From: Anaerolineales bacterium
Lineage (GTDB): Bacteria > Chloroflexota > Anaerolineae > Anaerolineales > Villigracilaceae
Assembly (NCBI GenBank): GCA_016934715.1
Contig: JAFGSI010000067.1
Coordinates: forward strand, 1 to 64,000
Length of the DNA stretch: 64,000 bases
Direction of reading: 5' to 3'
In this document: piece after piece, positions 57,579-64,000 of the stretch
How positions within the stretch are numbered: position 1 is the first letter of the stretch
How the letters are laid out: the number at the start of each line of letters is the position of its first letter
Notes under the pieces: model-generated
The model's database searches: none
Told to the model about the DNA's origin: nothing
Seen by the model: the letters and a program-made list of their open reading frames with translations, nothing else
Translations under genes and position numbers: made by a program

Positions 57579-58760
57579 TCACTTCCCGGTCGTCGTTTCC
57601 TCGCCCAGGGGGCGCGAAGGTGGGTCGGCTGTGACGGTCTGCAGGACGCGCTCCAGCGTTGATTGCATGCTGGCCAACGCCTGCTGTTGTTGATCGGTCA
57701 CCTTTTCCATTTTACCAGCAAGCAGCATTTCCAGCACCTGCCTGACTGGTTGCAGCTGGATCTGGATCTCCTTGCGCAGGCCCTGGAGCTGCTCGCGTTT
57801 GCGGCTCTCCCCGGCCTGAGCGGCGCTGGATTGCTCTTGCAGGGCACGGAACAGACGGGCGTTGACCAGCGAGATCGAGGCGTAGTCGGCCACCGCCTCC
57901 AGCAGGGTCTGCATATTGCGGTCAAAGGGCCAGTCAGCCTTGCGGACGACGACCAGCAGACCGATGACCTCGTTCTGGACCTTGACTGGCGCCACCAGCA
58001 CCGACTGGCCCAGGGTGCTGATCTTGAAGCGCTTGATCGGCTCGCCGTGGATCGTCAGCGCCTCGCCGGAAAGCGCCACCAGGGCGCTGACCCCGTCGTC
58101 GACCGGCTGGCCGATCTTCCTGGCCCAGCTGGCCGGCAGGTTGCGGTGGGCGGTCAGCAGGTAGTTCTTGCCCAGGTCTTCGCGCAGCAGCAGGTAGCCA
58201 TAATCGGCCTCCGCCACATAGACCATCCCCTCGGAAAGCTTGTCGAACAGGTCCTTCTGATCGGTGATCGAAATGACCGCCTTGCCGACGGCAAAGATGG
58301 TCGTCAGTTCACGTACCCGGCGCTGTAATTCCTGGTTGGTTAGCTGCAGCTGGCTGTCGAGCTTCTGGCGGGCGCGTGTCTCGCGGACCTGTTTCAGGCC
58401 GTGCTCGACTGCGGCGACGACCTCGGCCTCACGGGCCGGCCACAGCAGGTAGTCTGCCGCGCCGAGCCGGAAGGCCTGGATGACGCTGTTCTCCTGGCCC
58501 TTTTCGGCGAGCACGATGACCGGGATGGGAAGCTCCTGCGAGTTGAGCGCCACCAGCAGATCCTTGCCGCTCAGGCCGGGCAGGTTCAGGTTGGCGACCA
58601 CCAGGTCGGGTGCGAACTGGGCGGCCTGCAGAATGGCGCTGTTGACATCGTCCACCACCTGGACCTGGTACCCCAGTGGCTGCAGTGCCTGGCGTGCAAT
58701 CAGGTCGCTGATGTGCGGATCGCTTTCCACCAGCAGGATTTTTTCAGAAGCAGTGTTCAT
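57579..58760 (-). CDS. Pseudo-receiver plus GAF domain signalling protein
   Basis: This 393-residue protein starts at ATG 58760. Open frame further upstream is a by-product of the divergent alpha-glucosidase gene. Residues 5-125 form a receiver fold (ILLVESDPHISDLIARQAL, GAADYLLWPAREAEVVAAVEHGL), but the phosphoacceptor site reads LVVANLNLPG with Asn where Asp is expected, so it is probably not phosphorylated. A coiled coil follows, then a GAF domain (about 165-310: LTTIFAVGKAVISITDQKDLFDKLSEGMVYVAEADYGYLLL, FDRNMQTLLEAVADYASISLVNARLF). The C-terminus is helical with a Gln-rich end. There is no output domain, so it likely acts through the kinase encoded next. Confidence 0.85.
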   Translation of the reverse strand: MNTASEKILLVESDPHISDLIARQALQPLGYQVQVVDDVNSAILQAAQFAPDLVVANLNLPGLSGKDLLVALNSQELPIPVIVLAEKGQENSVIQAFRLGAADYLLWPAREAEVVAAVEHGLKQVRETRARQKLDSQLQLTNQELQRRVRELTTIFAVGKAVISITDQKDLFDKLSEGMVYVAEADYGYLLLREDLGKNYLLTAHRNLPASWARKIGQPVDDGVSALVALSGEALTIHGEPIKRFKISTLGQSVLVAPVKVQNEVIGLLVVVRKADWPFDRNMQTLLEAVADYASISLVNARLFRALQEQSSAAQAGESRKREQLQGLRKEIQIQLQPVRQVLEMLLAGKMEKVTDQQQQALASMQSTLERVLQTVTADPPSRPLGEETTTGK

Positions 58761-58883
58761 ACGTATGGGTTTGCATTGATTCTGCCCGGCGAAGTCCGTC
58801 GGTATTGTAACACTTTTCACCCCCAAAACGTCCGACCTCAAGTAAAATGTCGGCATCTTGAGAAGCGTTAAGGAGACAACGGC

Positions 58884-60443
58884 ATGACCCATCTGTGGTG
58901 GCGCGACGGCATCATTTACCAGATCTACCCGCGCTCGTTCCAGGACAGCGCTGGCGATGGCCTGGGCGATCTGCCCGGAATCACCGCCCGCCTGGATTAC
59001 CTGGCCGGTCTGGGCGTCGACGCCCTGTGGCTCTCGCCCTTCTACCCGTCCCCCGACGCCGACTTCGGCTACGACATCCGCGATTACTGCGACGTCGACC
59101 CGCGTTTTGGCAGGCTGGCCGACTTCGACCGGTTGCTGGCCGAGGCCCACCGGCGCGGGATCCGCATCGTGCTCGATATGGTCATGAACCACACCTCCGA
59201 TCAGCATGCCTGGTTCCAGGAGTCGCGCCTCGACCGCACCAATCCCAAACGCGATTGGTACATCTGGCGCGACCGGCCCAACAACTGGCAGGCGGCCTTC
59301 GGCGGCCGGGCCTGGACCTTCGATCCGCAGACCGGCCAGGTTTACCTGCATCTCTTCACCCCCCGCCAGCCCGATGTCAACTGGCGCAATCCTGCAGTTC
59401 GTCAGGCCCAGCTGGACGCCTTCCGCTTCTGGCTGGCGCGCGGCGTCGACGGTTTCCGCCTGGACGTCTTCAATGCCTTTTTCAAGCATCCCGACCTGCC
59501 TGACAACCCACCCAAGCTGGGCCTGCGCGGCTTCGACCGCCAGCATCATCTCTACGATATCGACCAGCCCGAGATGATGCCTCTGCTGCAGGAACTGCGG
59601 ACCCTGCTGGACTCCTATCCCGAGCGTTATGCTGTGGGCGAGACCTACCTGGCCACGCCCGAGAAGGTCGTCTCGTACTGCGGACCCGATAAGCTCCACG
59701 CGGCCTTCAGTTTCGATTTCACTTCAACCAACCTGGTCTATCCCTGGAATCCGGCCTGGGCACTGCAGAAGATCGTGGCCCGCGAACAGATCTTCACTGC
59801 CGCCGGGATCTGGCCGACGACCGTGATGAGCAATCACGACCTGCCGCGCGCCGCCAGCCGCTACTGCCGCGGCGAGGATGACGCCCAGGCCCGTCTTGCG
59901 ATGACCCTGCTCCTGACCTTGCGCGGCACCCCGTTCCTGTACTACGGCGAGGAGATCGGTATGCGCGACATTCGCCTGCGCCGCAGCGAGATCCTGGACC
60001 CGCCCGGGCGCAAGTACTGGCCATTCTACAAGGGCCGCGACGGCTGCCGTTCCCCGATGCAGTGGGACGATACGCCCGCGGCCGGCTTCTCCAGCGGGAC
60101 TCCCTGGCTGCCGGTCCATCCCAACTGGGCGACGCGCAACGTGGCTGCCCAGGAGGCGGATCCCGAGTCCCTGCTGCACTTCACCCGCCGCCTGATCGCC
60201 CTGCGCCGTGCCACCCCGGCCCTGCACGGCGGCAGTTTCGTTCCCCTGCACGGGCCGGCTGGAGTGCTGGCCTACCTGCGACGCAGCGAGGAGCAGACCA
60301 TCCTGGTGGCGCTCAACTTCAGCCGCCGGGATGTGCGCTTTCCCCCCCCGGAGGGCAGCTGGCAGGTCGTCTTCCCGGTCGCGGGGGGCGACTATCCCGG
60401 GCAGTTGGGGCCTCAGGAGATCCTGCTGGCTGCCAAGGTCTGA
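58884..60443 (+). CDS. GH13 alpha-glucosidase (oligo-1,6-glucosidase/trehalose-type group)
   Basis: This 519-residue (beta/alpha)8 enzyme has all GH13 regions: DALWLSPFYPSPDADFGYDI, VLDMVMNHTSDQHAWF, GVDGFRLDVFNAFFKH (nucleophile Asp), YAVGETYLATPEKV (acid/base Glu) and TTVMSNHDLPRAASRY (third carboxylate). The start LWWRDGIIYQIYPRSFQDSAGDGLGDLPGI is typical of exo-acting alpha-glucosidases such as oligo-1,6-glucosidase. There is no signal peptide, so it acts in the cytosol on maltose-, isomaltose- or sucrose-like sugars. AAGGAGACAACGGC precedes ATG 58884. It is divergent from the sensory operon. Confidence 0.92.
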   Translation: MTHLWWRDGIIYQIYPRSFQDSAGDGLGDLPGITARLDYLAGLGVDALWLSPFYPSPDADFGYDIRDYCDVDPRFGRLADFDRLLAEAHRRGIRIVLDMVMNHTSDQHAWFQESRLDRTNPKRDWYIWRDRPNNWQAAFGGRAWTFDPQTGQVYLHLFTPRQPDVNWRNPAVRQAQLDAFRFWLARGVDGFRLDVFNAFFKHPDLPDNPPKLGLRGFDRQHHLYDIDQPEMMPLLQELRTLLDSYPERYAVGETYLATPEKVVSYCGPDKLHAAFSFDFTSTNLVYPWNPAWALQKIVAREQIFTAAGIWPTTVMSNHDLPRAASRYCRGEDDAQARLAMTLLLTLRGTPFLYYGEEIGMRDIRLRRSEILDPPGRKYWPFYKGRDGCRSPMQWDDTPAAGFSSGTPWLPVHPNWATRNVAAQEADPESLLHFTRRLIALRRATPALHGGSFVPLHGPAGVLAYLRRSEEQTILVALNFSRRDVRFPPPEGSWQVVFPVAGGDYPGQLGPQEILLAAKV

Positions 60444-60478
60444 TTTCAGCCCCGAACCCGACGAAAGAAGGCAACCCT

Positions 60479-62182
60479 ATGCGTCTTAACCGGCTCGAAC
60501 TCGCCATCGCCGCCCTGGGTGCGCTCCTGCTGGGGATCCTGCTGGCCCGGTATGCTTTGGGCGGCCCGCTCTCCTCGGATGTGGTCTGGTACGTGAATGC
60601 CGGCCTGACCGGCATCCGGGATGCCTTTATCCTGAACCGTTATTTCCATGTCGCTCTGCAGACCGTGTTCGTCTGGGCCGCCCCCAACCCGCTGGCCGGC
60701 ATCCAGATCTTCTGGGCCTTCCTGCTGGCAGCGACCTGCTTGGTGCTCTACGTGGACGTGCGGCTCTTCTCAGAGAAGAGCACGCCCTTACATGGCGTGT
60801 TGGCGATCCTCATTCTCCTTTCGATCGACGTCTTTGCCGAATGGACCGGGATCCCGTTTGTCGACCTGACGACCATGCTGATGGTGATGCTGATCCTGAT
60901 GGTGACCCTGCTTTCGGTCCACAGGCAGAATCTTTCTCCGGGATTGCTGCTTGTCCTGGGAGCACTCTGCTATCTGGCGCTGCGGACCAAGGAAACTTCG
61001 GTCTGGGCCCTGGTCGTCCTGCCCGGTCTGGGTTTTACCCGCCAGGACGGGTTTCGCTGGAAATTGTTCTGGAAGAACCTCGGCCTGCTGGCCCTGGGGG
61101 GGGGGATCGGGGTGGTCGTGCTCGGCCTGCTCAACGCGATTATCGTCCGGGATCCCCTGTGGGGGCTGCGCCCGTCTGAGATCCTGGCCTACCAACAGGT
61201 TTATTTCCCGGTCACGGCCGAACGGGCCTTCGAACCCGGTAGCGGAAACTGGTATTCGGGATTCCTGTTCGCCTCCCTGCTGGTTCCCTTCCTGCTCTAC
61301 CTGGTCAGTGGGATCAAGACCCTCCCGGACCAACCTGTTCCCAACCGGCTGCTGTGGCTCGTCCCGCTGGCCGGGGTATTGTTCCTGGTCGCCACCGTCA
61401 ACAACAAGTTCGGTTTCCAGAACCGCTTCCTGATCCCGGTCTATCCGGTCATCGCCCTGCTGGGGGTGCAGTGTCTCGACCTGGAACTGCCAGCCACTCG
61501 CCGGGGCTGGCTCACGCTGGTCGGGGTGCTGGGGGCGGGTGTTGTGCTGCCGGTTGGGATCCGCTTCGGGATCCGGCCGCTGGTCTACGCCTCCGGCCTG
61601 GATTTTGGGCAGTGGCTCGAGATCATTTTTCAGCCTGTCCTGATCACCCTCCTGCTGGCGGCGTTGTTCCTGTCCCGGCGGACGACCTCCTGGGCGCTGC
61701 TGGCGGTTATCTTCAGCCTGGCGGGCCTGCTGGTTTCCCCGTTGCTGGCCAACGCCCGGGCGATGCTGGTCGAACAGCCCATCCACGCCTTGACCCAGTT
61801 CGACTATTACCCGTTCATCCGTTTCGCCGATCAGATCGCGTATGCGCCTGGGATGCGGGTGTATGTCTCATCAGGTATCCCCGCGCTTACGGATCATCAG
61901 GGGGATCAGACTGCCAGCATGCTGGCCGCCGACCGCAACGAACTGGCCTCGATGTTCAACATCTACTTCGACACCCGCGCCCCGGCCGAATCGTTCTTCC
62001 TTTCCGGCCCCGGGGCCGACCCGGCGGCGGAAATCCTCGGCGGCAGGTATGACTACATCCTGCTGACCGCCGTCGAGTGGCAGGCGATCTCTAGCGCCCC
62101 GCAGACCCTGGCCGGGATCGAGGCCCGTTACCAGGTATTCACCGAGCCAGGCGGCCGGGTGGTCCTGCTCAAAGCCCGGTGA
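60479..62182 (+). CDS. Polytopic membrane protein, possible GT-C type glycosyltransferase
   Basis: This 567-residue protein has about ten hydrophobic helices in the first 430 residues (for example LAIAALGALLLGILLARYAL, LAGIQIFWAFLLAATCLVLYV, LLALGGGIGVVVLGLLNAII). The C-terminal soluble part (about 440-567) includes FIRFADQIAYAPGMRVYVSSGIPALTD and YDYILLTAVEWQAISS. The architecture resembles lipid-linked sugar transferases of the GT-C fold, and SDVVWYVNAGLTGIRDAFI in the first loop is where such enzymes place a catalytic acid. No family signature is certain. It starts at ATG 60479, 35 bases after the alpha-glucosidase. Confidence 0.7.
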   Translation: MRLNRLELAIAALGALLLGILLARYALGGPLSSDVVWYVNAGLTGIRDAFILNRYFHVALQTVFVWAAPNPLAGIQIFWAFLLAATCLVLYVDVRLFSEKSTPLHGVLAILILLSIDVFAEWTGIPFVDLTTMLMVMLILMVTLLSVHRQNLSPGLLLVLGALCYLALRTKETSVWALVVLPGLGFTRQDGFRWKLFWKNLGLLALGGGIGVVVLGLLNAIIVRDPLWGLRPSEILAYQQVYFPVTAERAFEPGSGNWYSGFLFASLLVPFLLYLVSGIKTLPDQPVPNRLLWLVPLAGVLFLVATVNNKFGFQNRFLIPVYPVIALLGVQCLDLELPATRRGWLTLVGVLGAGVVLPVGIRFGIRPLVYASGLDFGQWLEIIFQPVLITLLLAALFLSRRTTSWALLAVIFSLAGLLVSPLLANARAMLVEQPIHALTQFDYYPFIRFADQIAYAPGMRVYVSSGIPALTDHQGDQTASMLAADRNELASMFNIYFDTRAPAESFFLSGPGADPAAEILGGRYDYILLTAVEWQAISSAPQTLAGIEARYQVFTEPGGRVVLLKAR

Positions 62183-62272
62183 ACGACTGCCGGCCGGCCC
62201 TGCCCCTGCACCGGGAGAATCGCGAGTTGCCTTCCGGATTCAACCGCGGTGGGCTGAACTTCTTCCAGAGAT

Positions 62273-62352
62273 CTGCGTAGATCTCCGGACCGAAATCGTT
62301 GTTGCTGCCTGTTGCGCGGCAGCTTCCGTTCAGCGATTTCTGCAGGAAGCAG
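62273..62352. repeat. Copy B of the approximately 80-bp dispersed structured repeat
   Basis: This is the partner of 42747-42826. Here the fold is stronger: GAAATCG pairs with CGATTTC, and inside it GCTGCC pairs with GGCAGC. It stands between the end of a plus-strand gene and the LacI promoter, in a 307-base gap (62183-62489) that holds no other coding signal. Confidence 0.65.
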
Positions 62353-62372
62353 TCGTTTCCTCGGAAAAGTAC

Positions 62373-62400
62373 TTGACTCTCTTCTAAAAATCATTATAAT
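62373..62400 (+). promoter_or_regulatory. Sigma-70-type promoter of the LacI regulator gene
   Basis: TTGACT (62373-62378) and TATAAT (62395-62400) are separated by 16 bases, close to consensus at both boxes. It is the best promoter in the window. The first operator begins six bases after the -10 box, so bound repressor would cover the transcription start. Confidence 0.8.
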
Positions 62401-62405
62401 GATTG

Positions 62406-62421
62406 TTGGGAGCGCTCCCAA
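62406..62421. promoter_or_regulatory. LacI-family operator O1
   Basis: TTGGGAGCGCTCCCAA is a perfect 16-bp palindrome with the central CG step usual for LacI/CcpA-family sites. It covers the expected transcription start. A degenerate third version (TTGGAAGCGCCTTTTA) is visible at 62437-62452, between the two perfect sites. Confidence 0.85.
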
Positions 62422-62463
62422 TAAAGCATGCAATTTTTGGAAGCGCCTTTTAAATCGACGATC

Positions 62464-62479
62464 TTGGGAGCGCTCCCAA
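62464..62479. promoter_or_regulatory. LacI-family operator O2
   Basis: This is an identical TTGGGAGCGCTCCCAA palindrome 58 bp downstream of O1 and 11 bases before the LacI start codon. It overlaps the leader next to the ribosome site. Two copies so close suggest autoregulation with cooperative binding. Confidence 0.85.
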
Positions 62480-62489
62480 TAGGAATTGG

Positions 62490-63500
62490 ATGCCACTTAC
62501 TCTGGAAGACATTGCCAAGGTCGCGGGAGTATCTCGCTCGACGGTCTCACGGGTAATCAACGGGGACGAGAACGTCAATGCTGCGACCCGTGCCAAGGTT
62601 GATGAAGTCCTCAAACGCCTGAATTTCCAGCCCAACATCGCGGCCCGCAGCCTGGCCGCGGGCAGGACCGGCATTGTCGGCCTGGTGATCCCGGCCGGGG
62701 TCAACACCATCTTTACCGATCCCTACTTCCCGCAACTGATCCAGGCCGTGACCACGACCTGCAATGCCAACGATTATTCCGTGATGCTTTGGCTGGCTGA
62801 ACCGACCTACGAACGGCGCACGATTCGCCAGATCCTGCATGGCGGGCTGTTGGATGGCGTGATTGTTTCTTCGATGCTGGTCGATGACCCCATCGTGCAG
62901 GCGTTGTACGATAGCCACAAGCCTTTTGTGTTGATCGGGCGGCACCCGACACTTGATGTCAATTATGTGGATGTGGACAATGTCTATGGGGCCAGGCAGG
63001 CGACCCAGCATCTGTTGCAGCTCGGGCGCCGGCGCGTCGGCACGATCACCGGCCCGCGCAACATGATCGCCGGGATTGATCGCTACCAGGGTTACCGTGA
63101 GGCGCTGCGCTGCTTCAATCAATCGTGCTCGGATGAGCTGGTGGTCGAGGGCGACTTCTCTGAAAAGAGTGGTTACCGCGGCATGCAGCAACTCCTCCTG
63201 CACAGGCCCGATGCCGTGTTTGTTGCCACCGATACCATGGCCATGGGAGCGATGCGCGCATTGCGTGAGCGCAATCTGCGTGTTCCGGATGATATCGCCG
63301 TCGTCGGCTACGATGACGGTCCGGCCGCCACGCAACTGGAGCCCCCCCTGACGACCATCCGCCAGTTCACCACCAAGTTGGGGGTCGCAGCCATGGAAAA
63401 CTTGATGGAAATCATTCGGAATCCGGGATCCGGCTCGCGCCATCAGGTCCTGCAACCTGAACTGGTAATACGGGTATCCTGTGGTTCCCCCATTTCTTGA
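62490..63500 (+). CDS. LacI-family transcriptional regulator
   Basis: This 336-residue protein has the LacI helix-turn-helix and hinge at the N-terminus (LTLEDIAKVAGVSRSTVSRVINGDENVNAATRAKVDEVLKRLNFQPNIAARSLAAGRTG). A sugar-binding domain follows (LVIPAGVNTIFTDPYFPQLIQAV, VDVDNVYGARQATQHLLQLGRRRVGTITGP, VFVATDTMAMGAMRALRERNLRVPDDIAVVGYDDGPAATQLEPPLTTI). Two perfect operators and a promoter lie directly upstream, so it controls its own gene and probably the sugar importer that starts at 63609. The effector is unknown; LacI regulators of Chloroflexota sugar loci commonly sense mono- or disaccharides. Confidence 0.92.
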   Translation: MPLTLEDIAKVAGVSRSTVSRVINGDENVNAATRAKVDEVLKRLNFQPNIAARSLAAGRTGIVGLVIPAGVNTIFTDPYFPQLIQAVTTTCNANDYSVMLWLAEPTYERRTIRQILHGGLLDGVIVSSMLVDDPIVQALYDSHKPFVLIGRHPTLDVNYVDVDNVYGARQATQHLLQLGRRRVGTITGPRNMIAGIDRYQGYREALRCFNQSCSDELVVEGDFSEKSGYRGMQQLLLHRPDAVFVATDTMAMGAMRALRERNLRVPDDIAVVGYDDGPAATQLEPPLTTIRQFTTKLGVAAMENLMEIIRNPGSGSRHQVLQPELVIRVSCGSPIS

Positions 63501-63608
63501 GAAGGAGGTGATGAGATCCCGACTTAAAACGCTTCGCCTGCTTTTGAACAGGCAGGGTGATTCACCACTGCCAATCAACCAAAAATTCTAACAAGGAGAA
63601 GAAGTACG

Positions 63609-64000
63609 ATGCGTAGCAAATTGCTCTATACTCTGTCTGCACTGTTGGTCGCCAGCATGCTCCTGGCCGCCTGTGGCTCAGGCGGGCCGGCCGAACCAGT
63701 TCAGATCCGCTGGTTCGTGGGCCTGGGCGCCGGTTCTGATGAGGGCACCTTCGCCCCCCAGCAGGCTGTCGTGGACGCCTTCAATGCCTCTCATGATGAT
63801 ATCGAACTGATCCTCGAGATCGTGGACAACGACGTTGCTTACGACACCCTGGCCACCCAGATCGCGGCCGGGAATGCTCCCGACATCGTCGGCCCGGTCG
63901 GCATTCGTGGCCGTGACAGCTTCAAGGGCGCCTGGCTCGACCTGCAGCCGTACATCGACGAGTTCGACTACGATCTGAGCGACTTCGATCCCGCCATGGT
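63609..64000 (+). CDS. Sugar ABC transporter substrate-binding lipoprotein (3' end outside window)
   Basis: Only the first 130 codons are inside the window. The signal is lipoprotein-type, with LLVASMLLAAC and the lipobox Cys at residue 22, then a short GSGGPAEP linker. The mature start VQIRWFVGLGAGSDEGTFAPQQAVVDAFNASHDDIELILEIVDNDVAYDTLATQIAAGNAPDIVGPVGI is typical of family 1 solute-binding proteins of CUT1 sugar importers. AAGGAG lies 10 bases before ATG 63609. It follows the LacI gene after 108 bases; permeases are expected to the right. Confidence 0.9.
   Translation, partial: MRSKLLYTLSALLVASMLLAACGSGGPAEPVQIRWFVGLGAGSDEGTFAPQQAVVDAFNASHDDIELILEIVDNDVAYDTLATQIAAGNAPDIVGPVGIRGRDSFKGAWLDLQPYIDEFDYDLSDFDPAM

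Noticed and set aside
58761-59699. Upstream extension of the pseudo-receiver/GAF gene
   Set aside because: The added residues overlap the divergent GH13 gene and have no domain pattern. The receiver fold begins right at ATG 58760.
63510-63560. Hairpin-like GCCTG/CAGGC pair between LacI and the binding-protein gene
   Set aside because: The stem is only five base pairs without a T-tract, too weak to call a terminator or riboswitch.
1-64000. tRNA, rRNA, CRISPR arrays and classical riboswitches
   Set aside because: Gaps between genes are short and those above 100 bases were read through. No cloverleaf, repeat-spacer array or known aptamer core was seen.

Overview
This is a GC-rich, densely packed bacterial window. 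The gene content points to an anaerobic or facultative polysaccharide degrader, most likely of the Chloroflexota (Anaerolineae-like). This placement is inferred from three things: a soluble sugar-sensor/histidine-kinase/AraC regulator, LplB/LplC-type ABC importers, and a giant activator protein of the 2-hydroxyacyl-CoA dehydratase type. No rRNA, tRNA or CRISPR array was seen.

Region 1 (1-18410) is the spike and baseplate half of an extracellular contractile injection system (eCIS). It opens with two or three putative cargo genes: an HNH-like nuclease tail cut by the window edge, a DUF4157 protein with a C-terminal zinc metalloprotease motif, and an unclassified 333-residue protein. A tightly overlapping run of structural genes follows: CIS_tube/Afp7-like, a small gpX/LysM-like protein, a spike split into gpD-like and gpV-like parts, PAAR-like tip, gp25, two large baseplate proteins, a tail-protein-I-like protein, a DUF6519/beta-helix protein, and a coiled-coil plus transthyretin-like protein. 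Sheath, inner tube, tape measure and AAA ATPase genes are not in the window and may lie to the left.

Region 2 (18649-42724) is a 20 kb pectin/uronate locus. A cytosolic one-protein regulator (LacI-type sensor, histidine kinase, receivers, AraC domain) is divergent from an ABC importer for pectic oligosaccharides. Next come GH4, GH105 and GH28 enzymes that process the oligomers inside the cell. Unsaturated ends would go through an IolB/KduI-fold isomerase, KduD, KdgK and Eda. Galacturonate would go through UxaC, UxaE and a fructuronate-reductase-type SDR to mannonate. Mannonate dehydratase (UxuA) is absent. In its place the operon continues with a LarA-family C2 epimerase, a transporter, 6-phosphogluconate dehydrogenase and a second PfkB kinase. 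This suggests a mannonate-to-gluconate-to-6-phosphogluconate branch, which is the main metabolic hypothesis here.

Region 3 (42941-51140) holds ordinary genes: an MscS-type channel, two small unknowns and a cytochrome b561 behind a palindromic operator, a half-size EamA transporter, a phosphodiesterase/pyrophosphatase, an ECF sigma/anti-sigma pair, and an ssb-DUF3467-translin-membrane protein operon. Region 4 (51144-51772) is a degraded gap with inverted repeats and a broken MNT nucleotidyltransferase. Region 5 (51773-62182) has the 1417-residue dehydratase-activator protein, a two-gene sensory operon (pseudo-receiver/GAF protein and PAS histidine kinase), a GH13 alpha-glucosidase and a polytopic membrane protein. 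Region 6 (62183-64000) starts a new sugar-uptake locus: a LacI regulator behind a good promoter with two perfect 16-bp operators, and the start of a second sugar-binding lipoprotein. An approximately 80-bp structured repeat occurs at two gene-free transcription boundaries (42747 and 62273).
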